64,000 nucleotides of DNA from Corallococcus sp. NCRR (lineage in GTDB: Bacteria; Myxococcota; Myxococcia; Myxococcales; Myxococcaceae): assembly GCF_026965535.1 (NCBI RefSeq), contig NZ_CP114039.1:7254001-7318000 (forward strand). Reading direction: 5' to 3'. The position numbers and the translations under genes are program-made. Within the stretch, counting starts at the first letter, position 1. Every line of letters begins with the position of its first letter. Below are positions 53,350 through 61,052 of this stretch, one piece after another. The notes beneath the pieces were generated by a model that was not told the DNA's origin, made no database searches, and saw only the letters and a list, made by a program, of their open reading frames with translations.

Positions 53350-54983
53350 GGCGAGAGCTCCGGGCCCTGGCGCTGGCGCTCGGGCTGACCGGGGCCGGGT
53401 GCGGCTTCTTCGAGGAGGAGCCGCCCCCGGAGCAGCTGGTGTGCCGCTCCGACGCGGAGTGCGCCGCCGGACAGGTGTGCTTCGTGGATGGCTGCGGCAA
53501 CCCCGGCGGCGACATCGTCGTGGAGGTGCAGCCCCACCCCAAGGCGGGCCTGCTCGCGCAGGACTTCCCGGTGGACCGGCTGCGGGCGGAGCAGAACCTG
53601 GAGCTCTTCAGCCCCGTGCGCCTGACGGGCACCGTCACGCGCGGCACCACCGCCACGCCGGACGGCGGCACGGCCCCCCTGCCCTACCGCGCCCCCATCC
53701 ACCTGCTGGCCACGGGCGACAGCCGCCTCATCCCGGGCGTGGCGCGGCGCTTCGAGACGACGCTCACCCCGGATGACGGCGCGTGGGTGCTGCCCGTGGG
53801 CAGCGGCCAGTACACCGTGACGCTCACGCCGGTGGACCCGGCCCTGCCGCCCTTGTCGCGCGACGCCTTCGTGGATCCCTCCTCCGGCGGCGTGGTGGCG
53901 TTCGAGCTGCCCACCGCCGCGCGCGTGGTGACGCTGACGGGGACGCTGATGCTCCAGGGGGCGAAGCGGGTGGACGCGGACATGGAGGTGCAGGTGCTGG
54001 ATGAGTCCCTGCGCCCGCTGTCCCAACGCGCCCGCGTGGCCCGCGACACGGGCGCGTTCCAGCTGGTGCTGGGCGCGGAGGACGCACGGCGCGCCACGGT
54101 GCTCGTGCGCGCGACGCCGGTGAGCGCCTCGGACCAGGTGCCCTGGAAGACCTTCGTGGTGGACCCGTCCACCACCTCCTCCATCCCGCTGGAGCTGGGC
54201 GACCCCGGCGCGGCCGTGAAGGTGGAGGGCCGCGTGCTGGAGAGGGACGGCCAGACGCCCATGGCCGGCGCGCGCGTGTCGCTCCAGGGCCGCGTGGCCG
54301 GCGGGGGCACCTTCAAGGGCGAGCCGGCGCTGACGGACGCGCAGGGGCGCTACCAGCTCACATCCCTGCCTGGCGTGGCGGAGTCCCCGCTCACGCTGGT
54401 CGTCGTCCCGCCGCCCCGCTCGCTGTCGCGCCTGACGCCCGTGAACGTGACGGTGGCGGCGGTGGACACGGTGCTGCCGGACGTGACGTGCCCGGAGCGC
54501 ATGACCGTGGTGGGCAGCGTGAGGAACCCGGAGGGCACCGGCCCCGCGTCGGGCGTGCGCGTCGTGGTGGAGCCGGTGGGGGCCCTGGAGGGCTATCCGC
54601 AGCCGCCCCTGGGCTTCGAGTCGCCGCTCACCACCAACAGCGACGGCAACTTCGCGCTGGCGCTGGACCCGGGCGAGTACCGGCTGGACTTCCTGCCCGG
54701 GGAGAACCTGCCGCGCGTCAGCCGCTTCGTCACCGTGCCGGCCGGCACCGCCGACTCGGAGGTGATGACGCTGGCCGCCTTCACGCTGTCACGGGGGCGT
54801 TCGCTGAGCGGCCGCATCACCCTGCCCCCGGACCCGGCGCTGGCGCCGGACGGAATCGCGGCGAACGCGTCCGTGCGCTTCTTCCGCGTGGTGACGGTGG
54901 GGGGACGGCCGGAGTCCATCCTGCTCGCGCAGACCGTGTCCGACAGCACGGGGCGCTACTCCACCGTGCTGCCCACGCGCTGA
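53346..54983 (+). CDS. Lipoprotein with carboxypeptidase-regulatory-like repeats
   Basis: 545 residues. A short signal ends in LTGAG-Cys, followed by a Cys-rich segment with the pattern C-RSDAEC-AAGQVC-FVDGC seen in many myxobacterial surface proteins. Then come several Ig-like units of the CarboxypepD_reg type, marked by G-R/S-V ... A-x-V ... T-D-A-x-G-R-Y (about 290-360, 380-460, 480-545). These are beta-sandwich modules of secreted proteins. The GTG start at 53346 overlaps the previous stop, with GGGGG upstream. The protein ends at TGRYSTVLPTR, in the middle of the last unit, so it may be truncated relative to relatives. Function unknown. Confidence 0.82.
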   Translation: MRRELRALALALGLTGAGCGFFEEEPPPEQLVCRSDAECAAGQVCFVDGCGNPGGDIVVEVQPHPKAGLLAQDFPVDRLRAEQNLELFSPVRLTGTVTRGTTATPDGGTAPLPYRAPIHLLATGDSRLIPGVARRFETTLTPDDGAWVLPVGSGQYTVTLTPVDPALPPLSRDAFVDPSSGGVVAFELPTAARVVTLTGTLMLQGAKRVDADMEVQVLDESLRPLSQRARVARDTGAFQLVLGAEDARRATVLVRATPVSASDQVPWKTFVVDPSTTSSIPLELGDPGAAVKVEGRVLERDGQTPMAGARVSLQGRVAGGGTFKGEPALTDAQGRYQLTSLPGVAESPLTLVVVPPPRSLSRLTPVNVTVAAVDTVLPDVTCPERMTVVGSVRNPEGTGPASGVRVVVEPVGALEGYPQPPLGFESPLTTNSDGNFALALDPGEYRLDFLPGENLPRVSRFVTVPAGTADSEVMTLAAFTLSRGRSLSGRITLPPDPALAPDGIAANASVRFFRVVTVGGRPESILLAQTVSDSTGRYSTVLPTR

Positions 54984-54994
54984 GCGCCGCGTGT

Positions 54995-55504
54995 CTACCG
55001 GCCGCTGTCCTTGCGGCGCGCGGTGTCGAAGGCGGCGTGCAGCGCGTCCACCGCGCCGCCCACCTCGCCCGCGTACTGCACCGCGTGGATGGTGTAGAGG
55101 TCCTGCACCCGCGTGAGGTGGCGGTACACCGAGCGCAGCTCCACGCGCGCGGGGTCCCTCGACTCCAGGGCGCACTCGGACTCGGACTTGCGCACGCGCG
55201 TCAGCCAGTCCGTGCGGAAGCGCATCCACTCCTGGTCGACCTTGCGGGCGGGGAGGACGTGCACGAGCTTCTCGCGCTCGGACTCCAGGTCCTTCCAGTG
55301 CGCGGTCGCGGCGTCCAGGCACTCGCGCACGGTGAGCGGCGGCGTCACCGGCGGGGGCCGCGCGGGCGTCATCGCCGCGACGGAGTTCCCCACGTTCCAG
55401 ATCAGCCACAGCGAGACCAGCGAGGCCAGCGTGATGTGGACCGCGTACGCGGCGCCACGGTAGCGGCGGAAGCGGGGGTCCTTCTGCGAGTCGGGAGCGG
55501 ACAC
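54995..55504 (-). CDS. Small single-pass membrane protein, unknown
   Basis: 169 residues: a basic cytoplasmic N-terminus, one membrane segment (about 22-44, VHITLASLVSLWLIWNVG), and a helical soluble domain with two Cys residues (CLDAATAHW and CALES). I do not recognise it. The start is GTG 55504 without a clear ribosome site; a hairpin-forming sequence lies directly before it. It is convergent with the lipoprotein gene, 11 bases apart. Confidence 0.65.
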   Translation of the reverse strand: MSAPDSQKDPRFRRYRGAAYAVHITLASLVSLWLIWNVGNSVAAMTPARPPPVTPPLTVRECLDAATAHWKDLESEREKLVHVLPARKVDQEWMRFRTDWLTRVRKSESECALESRDPARVELRSVYRHLTRVQDLYTIHAVQYAGEVGGAVDALHAAFDTARRKDSGR

Positions 55505-55533
55505 GGGGCCCAGGTCTTACGACCCTGGACCCC
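55505..55533 (-). terminator. Hairpin directly upstream of the small membrane protein gene
   Basis: Arms GGGGCCCAGG (55505-55514) and CCTGGACCCC (55524-55533) pair with one mismatch around a nine-base loop. It abuts the GTG start, so it may end transcripts from the gene upstream or mask the start. No T run. Confidence 0.3.
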
Positions 55534-55561
55534 GGGTGGCAATGCTTCCCTTGCGCACCGT

Positions 55562-55581
55562 CCGGAAGGCGAACCCTCCGG
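55562..55581 (-). terminator. Terminator-like hairpin with UUCG loop
   Basis: On the minus strand an eight-pair stem (one G-U pair) closes a TTCG tetraloop, 15 bases after the stop of the TPR/coiled-coil gene at 55596. There is no T run after it. Confidence 0.45.
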
Positions 55582-55595
55582 CGGCGGCGGGGGGA

Positions 55596-56582
55596 CTACT
55601 GGCCCGCGGCGGGGGCGGCCACGGCCGGAGCGGCCTGGGGCGCGGCGGCCGGGGCGGCGGCGGGCACCGCGGCGGCGTCACCGCCGGCGGCGGCGCGCTT
55701 GGCGGAGCTCAGGCGGCCGCGGAACTGCGACAGGTACTGGGTGGCCGGGTACGTGGCCAGCGCGTCGCGCACCGTGTCCGCCGCCTTATCGAACGCGCCC
55801 GTCTCCTGGTACGACTGGGCCAGCAGCAGCATGGCGTAGTCACGCGTCTTGGACTTCTTGTCGCCTTCCACGAAGCGGGCCAGCAGCGGCACCGCCTTGT
55901 CGTGCTGACGCAGCTGGTTGTAGGCCGTGCCCAGGAAGAAGGACGCGTCCAGCGCCTCCGCCTCCGCGGGGTTCATGGCCAGGAAGCGCGACAGCTCCTC
56001 CACCACGGCGGGCATCTCGTTCTTGCGGAAGGCGATCTTCCCGCGCTCGAAGGCCGCGTCGCCCGTCTCGCGGCGCAGGATGGCGGCGCGGTCGTTGAGG
56101 GCCTGGCGCTCCAGCGAGGACAGCTTCTGCGTGTCCAGCTTCACCAGCGCGTCGATGCCCTTGAGCCGCTCGTCACCCGGCAGCGTGGTCATCATCTTGT
56201 AGACCTCGCCCGCGGCGCGCTGGGCCGTCAGGTGCGCGGTGGTGTCCGCGCGCTGCTTCTCCAGCTGCGTGGAGAGGTCCGCCACCTGCTTCTCCAGCCG
56301 CTCGCGCTCATTGGTGTTGCTGGAGCTGCGCGCGCCGTTCACCAGCACCGCGCCACCGACCGCCAGGATCGCGAAGAGCGCGTAGGCCACGGCCGAGGAG
56401 ATCCACTGCCGCTTCTGGAAGTCCTCGTGACGCTTGCCAACCGCCTTCACCTCCGCGTGGAGGTTCTTCAGCAGGTTGTCCGTCTTGATGACGAGGTTGC
56501 GGGACTCGATGACTTCGCGGCGGAGCTCGGAGAGTTCCTTCTCGAGATCGGTCTTCGGCTGTTCAGAGGGGGCCATGGACAT
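55596..56582 (-). CDS. Membrane-anchored coiled-coil and TPR protein
   Basis: 328 residues. A charged N-terminal coiled coil (about 8-55) precedes one membrane segment (about 62-85), a second coiled coil (about 90-125) and TPR-like helices (about 160-285; for example LDASFFLGTAYNQLRQHDKAVPLL and AMLLLAQSYQETGAFDKAADTV). The C-terminus is a low-complexity Ala/Pro tail. It resembles YbgF/CpoB-type scaffold proteins in its last part, but the N-terminal layout is different. ATG 56582 was chosen; ATG 56576 and an in-frame start at 56621 are also possible. Function unknown. Confidence 0.75.
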   Translation of the reverse strand: MSMAPSEQPKTDLEKELSELRREVIESRNLVIKTDNLLKNLHAEVKAVGKRHEDFQKRQWISSAVAYALFAILAVGGAVLVNGARSSSNTNERERLEKQVADLSTQLEKQRADTTAHLTAQRAAGEVYKMMTTLPGDERLKGIDALVKLDTQKLSSLERQALNDRAAILRRETGDAAFERGKIAFRKNEMPAVVEELSRFLAMNPAEAEALDASFFLGTAYNQLRQHDKAVPLLARFVEGDKKSKTRDYAMLLLAQSYQETGAFDKAADTVRDALATYPATQYLSQFRGRLSSAKRAAAGGDAAAVPAAAPAAAPQAAPAVAAPAAGQ

Positions 56583-56751
56583 CTTTCTGGGACCGGAAAT
56601 GACTTCGGCCGACTCACGCATGCTAGGGGACTCTCCGGGATGAGGGGCGGGTTCTTTTTCCGCTCCCCAACAGGGCCCTTGGTGCCCACCATTCCCCGGA
56701 AGTCCCTGCTCCGCGCGCTCGCCTGCTCTCGTATTGGAACTTTCCGCGCGA

Positions 56752-57489
56752 CTAGAAGTTGGTCAGCGGGCGAGACGGATCCGGCGGGAACGCGTAGGTG
56801 ATGCCGAGCGCGAACCAGTTGCCGCCGTGGCTGAAGCTGAAGGGCCCCGAATACTTCGCCGTGTCCGGAGACTCCACGGGGCCGCGCAGGAACATGAAGC
56901 GGTACTCGGCGGTGATGCCCCACTTCGCGGACAGCCGGAGCGTGGCGCCGAGCGAGCCCACCCAGGCCTGGGAGACCTGCTCCTTAATGGCCGAGCCCTC
57001 GCGCGTCGAGGAGATGACCGTGGGCCCCGTGAGCACGCCCGCGAAGGGCACCAGCCCCTGCGGCCCGACGTCGAGCACGCCCTGGAAGCGGACGCCGAGG
57101 AGGATGCCGTACGACAGTGTGCTGACCTTGCGGGACACGGTGGTGGCGTCGGGCCCGGGCTCCGACAGGCGCAGGTTCTGCGCGGTGCCAAGCAGGTCGA
57201 TGCCGATCTCCACCAGGTCCGACATCGCGTACGCGAACGTGGCCACGCCCACGGGCCCCCCGGAGGACTCCGGCGCGCGCTCCAGGCCGTTGCCCGGTCC
57301 CTTGGCGCCGTACCAGGAGTCGTAGAGCGTGTTGTTGGAGGTGAGCCGGTAGCCGGCCTGCACGGTGATGCGGCCCACGCCATTCAGGTCGTTGGGCGCC
57401 CGCTCCGCGCTCCAATCGCCCTCCTCCTGGGCAAGGGCGACGACGGGCGCGGTGGCGAGGGCGAAGACGAGCGGCAGACGGCGGAGCAT
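56752..57489 (-). CDS. Outer-membrane beta-barrel protein
   Basis: 245 residues with a clear signal peptide (MLRRLPLVFALATAPVVALAQ). Alternating hydrophobic strands follow (for example ITVQAGYRLTS, VGVATFAYAM, LSYGILLGVRF, WVGSLGATLRL, ITAEYRFMFL, WFALGITYAF), and the C-terminal residue is Phe, as in proteins assembled by the BAM complex. Length suggests about eight to ten strands. ATG 57489 gives a proper signal peptide; an earlier in-frame start at 57558 would place 23 polar residues before it. Function unknown, possibly a small channel or an OmpA/OmpW-like protein. It is divergent from the YCII-family gene. Confidence 0.82.
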   Translation of the reverse strand: MLRRLPLVFALATAPVVALAQEEGDWSAERAPNDLNGVGRITVQAGYRLTSNNTLYDSWYGAKGPGNGLERAPESSGGPVGVATFAYAMSDLVEIGIDLLGTAQNLRLSEPGPDATTVSRKVSTLSYGILLGVRFQGVLDVGPQGLVPFAGVLTGPTVISSTREGSAIKEQVSQAWVGSLGATLRLSAKWGITAEYRFMFLRGPVESPDTAKYSGPFSFSHGGNWFALGITYAFPPDPSRPLTNF

Positions 57490-57670
57490 CAAGGCGTGGA
57501 TCCCGGGGCTTTCTGCCGGCACGGGCGCTCGCGGCCCGGTGCTACAGGCGTGTCGCACACCGTAGCCGGGGATGTTGCCGCGTCAACTTTCCGGTCCGTC
57601 CCCCACCGTGTCGATTTCGCGCCCTACCATTCGTCGCCATTTTGAACCCGACGTTCCAGGAGAACTCCCC

Positions 57671-58096
57671 ATGCGCTTCATGATGATCGTCAAGGCAACC
57701 CCCGAGAGCGAGACCGGCCGGCTCCCCACGACGGAGGAGCTGACCGAGATGGGCAGGTACAACGAGGAGCTGGTGAAGGCCGGCATCCTGCTCGCGGGAG
57801 AGGGGCTGCACTCCAGCTCCAAGGGCGTCCGCGTGACGTTCTCCAAGACGGGGACGACGGTGAAGGATGGCCCCTTCTCGGAGACGAAGGAGCTGATCGC
57901 CGGCTTCTGGATCATCGAGGTGAAGTCGCGCGAGGAGGCCGTCGCCTGGGCGCGCCGCATCCCCTTCCAGGACGGGGAGGTGGAGATCCGCCAGGTGGCC
58001 TCCGCGGAGGACTTCGCGCCCAGCGACCCCACGGGCGAGCTGCGCGCGCGTGAAGAGGAGCTGCGCGCGCAGGTCGAGGCGAAGGCCAGGGCCTGA
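57671..58096 (+). CDS. YCII-related (DGPF) domain protein
   Basis: 141 residues forming a ferredoxin-like YCII/DGPF domain, with the signature DGPFSETKE at about 59-67 and FWIIEVKSREEA after it. These proteins are widespread and often lie near ECF sigma factors; most are of unknown biochemical role. AGGAG lies about eight bases before ATG 57671, which settles the start. The C-terminus (about 120-141) is a charged helix beyond the domain. It is convergent with mutL, only four bases apart. Confidence 0.9.
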   Translation: MRFMMIVKATPESETGRLPTTEELTEMGRYNEELVKAGILLAGEGLHSSSKGVRVTFSKTGTTVKDGPFSETKELIAGFWIIEVKSREEAVAWARRIPFQDGEVEIRQVASAEDFAPSDPTGELRAREEELRAQVEAKARA

Positions 58097-58100
58097 GCCG

Positions 58101-59978
58101 TCAGCGGGCGCGCCGCTCCAGCTCCAACAGCGGCATCTCCAGCACCACCACCGTGCCGTGCGTGCACGGCGGTGTGAAGTCCGCGCGATCCAACTCGCCC
58201 AGCAGCGCGCGCAGCTGCGCGTCGGTGAGCGGCGAGGAAGACGCGCGGCGCGCGGCGTGACAGGCCATCACGCGCACGGCCTCCGCCAGGCTCGTCACGT
58301 CCAGCGGAGCGCTGCGCGGAGGCAACGCGCGCGACAGGGCCTCCAGGAGCGCGCGCGGGTCCACGCCCTCCAGGCCCGCCGGCACCGACTTGAGCGCGAG
58401 CGCCGTGCCCCCAAACGGTTCCACGTCCACGCCCAGCTTGAGCAGCGCCTCGCGGCCGTCCACCAGCGCCTTCACCGCCGCCAGCGACAGGTCCACCGTC
58501 GTGCCGAACAGCGACGGCGGCGGCGCCTTCGTGTCGTCCTCCAACCGGCGCATGTACGCGGTGAGGCGCGCGCGCTCCAGCGCGGCGTGCGGATCCAGCA
58601 CCACCAGCGTGCCGCCGGGGCCCTCGCAGACATGGAAGCGGCTGCCCAACAGCCCCATGGGGCGCAGCGCCGCGAAGTAGCCCGGAGGCGGCGCCTCGTT
58701 GAGCTGCGGCTGCGCTTCGCCGAACCCGAGCGAGCGGCCCGGCACCTGGGGCGCCTGGAACGGACCGGGGAACGCGCTGCCCTGGGCGCCACCATGGGGC
58801 ACGAAGTAGGACGGCGTTAGCGGGCGCGCGGGCGTGGAGCCTCCCGGTGCGTCCATCGCGGTGGGCAACGGCGCCCCCCAGGTGGCCTCCTGCGCGCGGG
58901 TGAGGAAGCGCTCCACGGCGTGCGCGTAGTGCGCGGCGTCGCGGGGCTGCGGGTTCGCGGCCTGCTCTTCCGGCGAGCCCAGCCACGGGGCCGCGCGCAG
59001 CACGCGCGAGAGGGCGGCGCTGATCGCGTCCTGCACGCCGCGCGCGTCCGCGAAGCGCACCTCCATCTTCTGCGGGTGCACGTTGACGTCCACCGCGGCG
59101 GGCTCCACGTCGATGTGCAGCACCACCACCGGCTGGCGGCCCGCGGGCAGGAAGTCCTGGAACGCGCGCTGCACGGTGCTGATGAGGCCGCGGTCGCGGA
59201 TGTAGCGGCGGTTGACGAAGGTATAGAGGCCGCGCGCGTTGGGCAGCGTGTACTCCGGCGACGCGAGGTAGCCCGTGACGACGACGCCCAGCCGGCGCTC
59301 CTCCACCGGGAACAGGTGCGGGAAGGACGCGGGGCCCAGGGCCGCGGCGATGCGCTCGCGCGGATCATGCCCGCTGGCGGGGCTGGAGAAGAGCTCGTTG
59401 CCCTCGTGCGAGGCGAAGAAGCCGACCTCCGGGTGCGCGAGCGCCAGGCGCACCACGGCCTCCTCGCAGTGCTTGAGCTCGGTGGCGCCCTGGCGCATGA
59501 ACTTGCGGCGCGCGGGCACGTTGAAGAACAGGTCCTCCACGGTGATGACAGTGCCCACGCGGGGCGGCGCGTCCTCCACCGTGGGCGGTCCGCCGCCCTC
59601 CACCTTGACCTGGGTGCCCTCGTGCGCGTCCGGCTCCGCGGTGTGCAGCGTGAAGCGGGACACGGAGGCGATGGCGGGGATGGCCTCGCCCCGGAACCCC
59701 ATGGAGTCGATGTGGAAGAGGTCGTCCAGCTCCCGCAGCTTGCTGGTGGCGTGGCGCTCCAGGCAGAGCGTGGCGTCCTCGCGGCTCATGCCGTGGCCGT
59801 CGTCGGAGATGGTGATGCGGCCCACGCCGCCCGCCTCCAGCTCCACGCGCACGGTGCGGGCGCCAGCGTCCAGCGAGTTCTCGCACAGCTCCTTCACCAC
59901 GGAGGCGGGGCGCTCCACCACCTCACCGGCGGCGATCTTGTTGATGAGCACGTCGCTCAGGCGCGCGATTCGGGACAT
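58101..59978 (-). CDS. mutL: DNA mismatch repair protein MutL
   Basis: 625 residues, a usual length for MutL. The N-terminal GHKL ATPase is intact: IAAGEVVERPASVVKEL, catalytic Glu in ELCENSLDAG, DDGHGM, and GFRGEAI. It couples MutS mismatch recognition to downstream repair. The C-terminal dimerisation region is more diverged: the endonuclease motif DQHAxxExxxxE reads DPHAALERARLT and the later CPHGRP reads CTHGTV, so nicking activity is doubtful. The start ATG 59978 is supported by the standard MSRIARLSD N-terminus. It is divergent from the SDR gene across 132 bases. Confidence 0.95.
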   Translation of the reverse strand: MSRIARLSDVLINKIAAGEVVERPASVVKELCENSLDAGARTVRVELEAGGVGRITISDDGHGMSREDATLCLERHATSKLRELDDLFHIDSMGFRGEAIPAIASVSRFTLHTAEPDAHEGTQVKVEGGGPPTVEDAPPRVGTVITVEDLFFNVPARRKFMRQGATELKHCEEAVVRLALAHPEVGFFASHEGNELFSSPASGHDPRERIAAALGPASFPHLFPVEERRLGVVVTGYLASPEYTLPNARGLYTFVNRRYIRDRGLISTVQRAFQDFLPAGRQPVVVLHIDVEPAAVDVNVHPQKMEVRFADARGVQDAISAALSRVLRAAPWLGSPEEQAANPQPRDAAHYAHAVERFLTRAQEATWGAPLPTAMDAPGGSTPARPLTPSYFVPHGGAQGSAFPGPFQAPQVPGRSLGFGEAQPQLNEAPPPGYFAALRPMGLLGSRFHVCEGPGGTLVVLDPHAALERARLTAYMRRLEDDTKAPPPSLFGTTVDLSLAAVKALVDGREALLKLGVDVEPFGGTALALKSVPAGLEGVDPRALLEALSRALPPRSAPLDVTSLAEAVRVMACHAARRASSSPLTDAQLRALLGELDRADFTPPCTHGTVVVLEMPLLELERRAR

Positions 59979-60110
59979 GGCGATCAGCCACCCTCCGCCA
60001 CCTGGATGACGTTGTCCAGAACATCACGGGTGCACTCGGCTGACATTCCTGGACGGCTGGGCTAACACCCGCCCCTGCGAATGGAAGTGATCCGAGCAGG
60101 CAAGGGCCCG

Positions 60111-61052
60111 ATGCGCATCGCGGTGACAGGCGCCAATGGCGACTACGGCAGGCTGCTGCTGCCGAGGCTGGAAGCGGACCCCGGCGTGGAGAGCATCCTC
60201 GTGCTGGACACGAAGGAGCCCCAGGGCACGGGCAAGGTGGAGTTCCACCGCGTGGACCTCACCCGCTACGACGCGGAAGCCGAGCTGACGGACGCGCTCA
60301 CCGAGCGCCCCGTGGACGCCCTCTTCCACCTGGCGTTCCTCTTCGGGCCCATCCTCAACGGCCCGCTGGCGCACGAGCTGGAAGTCATTGGCACCATGAA
60401 CGTGCTGACGGCGGTGGGCCGCGCGCGGCTGCCCCGGCTGGTGGTGCCGTCGCTCACGGTGACGTACGGCGCGCGGGGCAACAACCCGGCGCTCCTGCGC
60501 GAGGGCTCGCCGCTGTTTGGCTGTCCGCACAGCCGCTTCGTGAACGACAAGGTGGAGGTGGAGGGACAGGTGCGGGCGTTCCGCGAGCGCAACCCGGACA
60601 CCCGCACGCTGGTGTTGCGCTTCGCTCCCCTGCTCGGCCCGAGCCTGGACAATCCGGCGACGCGGTTGCTGTCGCACGCGGTGGTGCCCACGCTTCTGGG
60701 ATTCGACCCGCTCTGGCAGGCGATCCACGAGGAGGACGCGGGCCGGGCGCTGCACCTGGCCCTGAGGGCGGACGCGGCGGGAGAATTCAACGTCGTGGGG
60801 CGCGGAGTGTTGCCCCTCTCCGGACTCATCCGCCAGGCGGGCGCGCGACCGCTCCCCCTGCCGGGGCCGTTGTTTCGTGGAGCACTTCGCGCGCTCGGCG
60901 TAGTGGGGGCGGGCACGTTGCCGGTGGCCCTGCTCGACTACATGCATTACTCCTGGGTCGCGGACGGGGAGCGCGCCGAGTCCGCGCTGGGGTTCGTGCC
61001 CCTCCACCATGTCAGGGACGCCGCCTCGGCGCTCAGAAGGAGCCAGTCATGA
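60111..61052 (+). CDS. Extended SDR (NAD-dependent epimerase/dehydratase-like)
   Basis: 313 residues with an N-terminal Rossmann nucleotide site, AVTGANGDYG, and the layout of extended short-chain dehydrogenases. The position of the usual YxxxK pair reads FVNDK (in HSRFVNDKVEVEG), so the catalytic Tyr seems replaced by Phe; it may be a binding or regulatory protein rather than a reductase. ATG 60111 starts directly before the Rossmann strand with AAGGG upstream; ATG 60081 would add ten residues. Its stop overlaps the start of the acyltransferase gene (ATGA), so the two are coupled and may act in one lipid-related pathway. Substrate unknown. Confidence 0.85.
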   Translation: MRIAVTGANGDYGRLLLPRLEADPGVESILVLDTKEPQGTGKVEFHRVDLTRYDAEAELTDALTERPVDALFHLAFLFGPILNGPLAHELEVIGTMNVLTAVGRARLPRLVVPSLTVTYGARGNNPALLREGSPLFGCPHSRFVNDKVEVEGQVRAFRERNPDTRTLVLRFAPLLGPSLDNPATRLLSHAVVPTLLGFDPLWQAIHEEDAGRALHLALRADAAGEFNVVGRGVLPLSGLIRQAGARPLPLPGPLFRGALRALGVVGAGTLPVALLDYMHYSWVADGERAESALGFVPLHHVRDAASALRRSQS

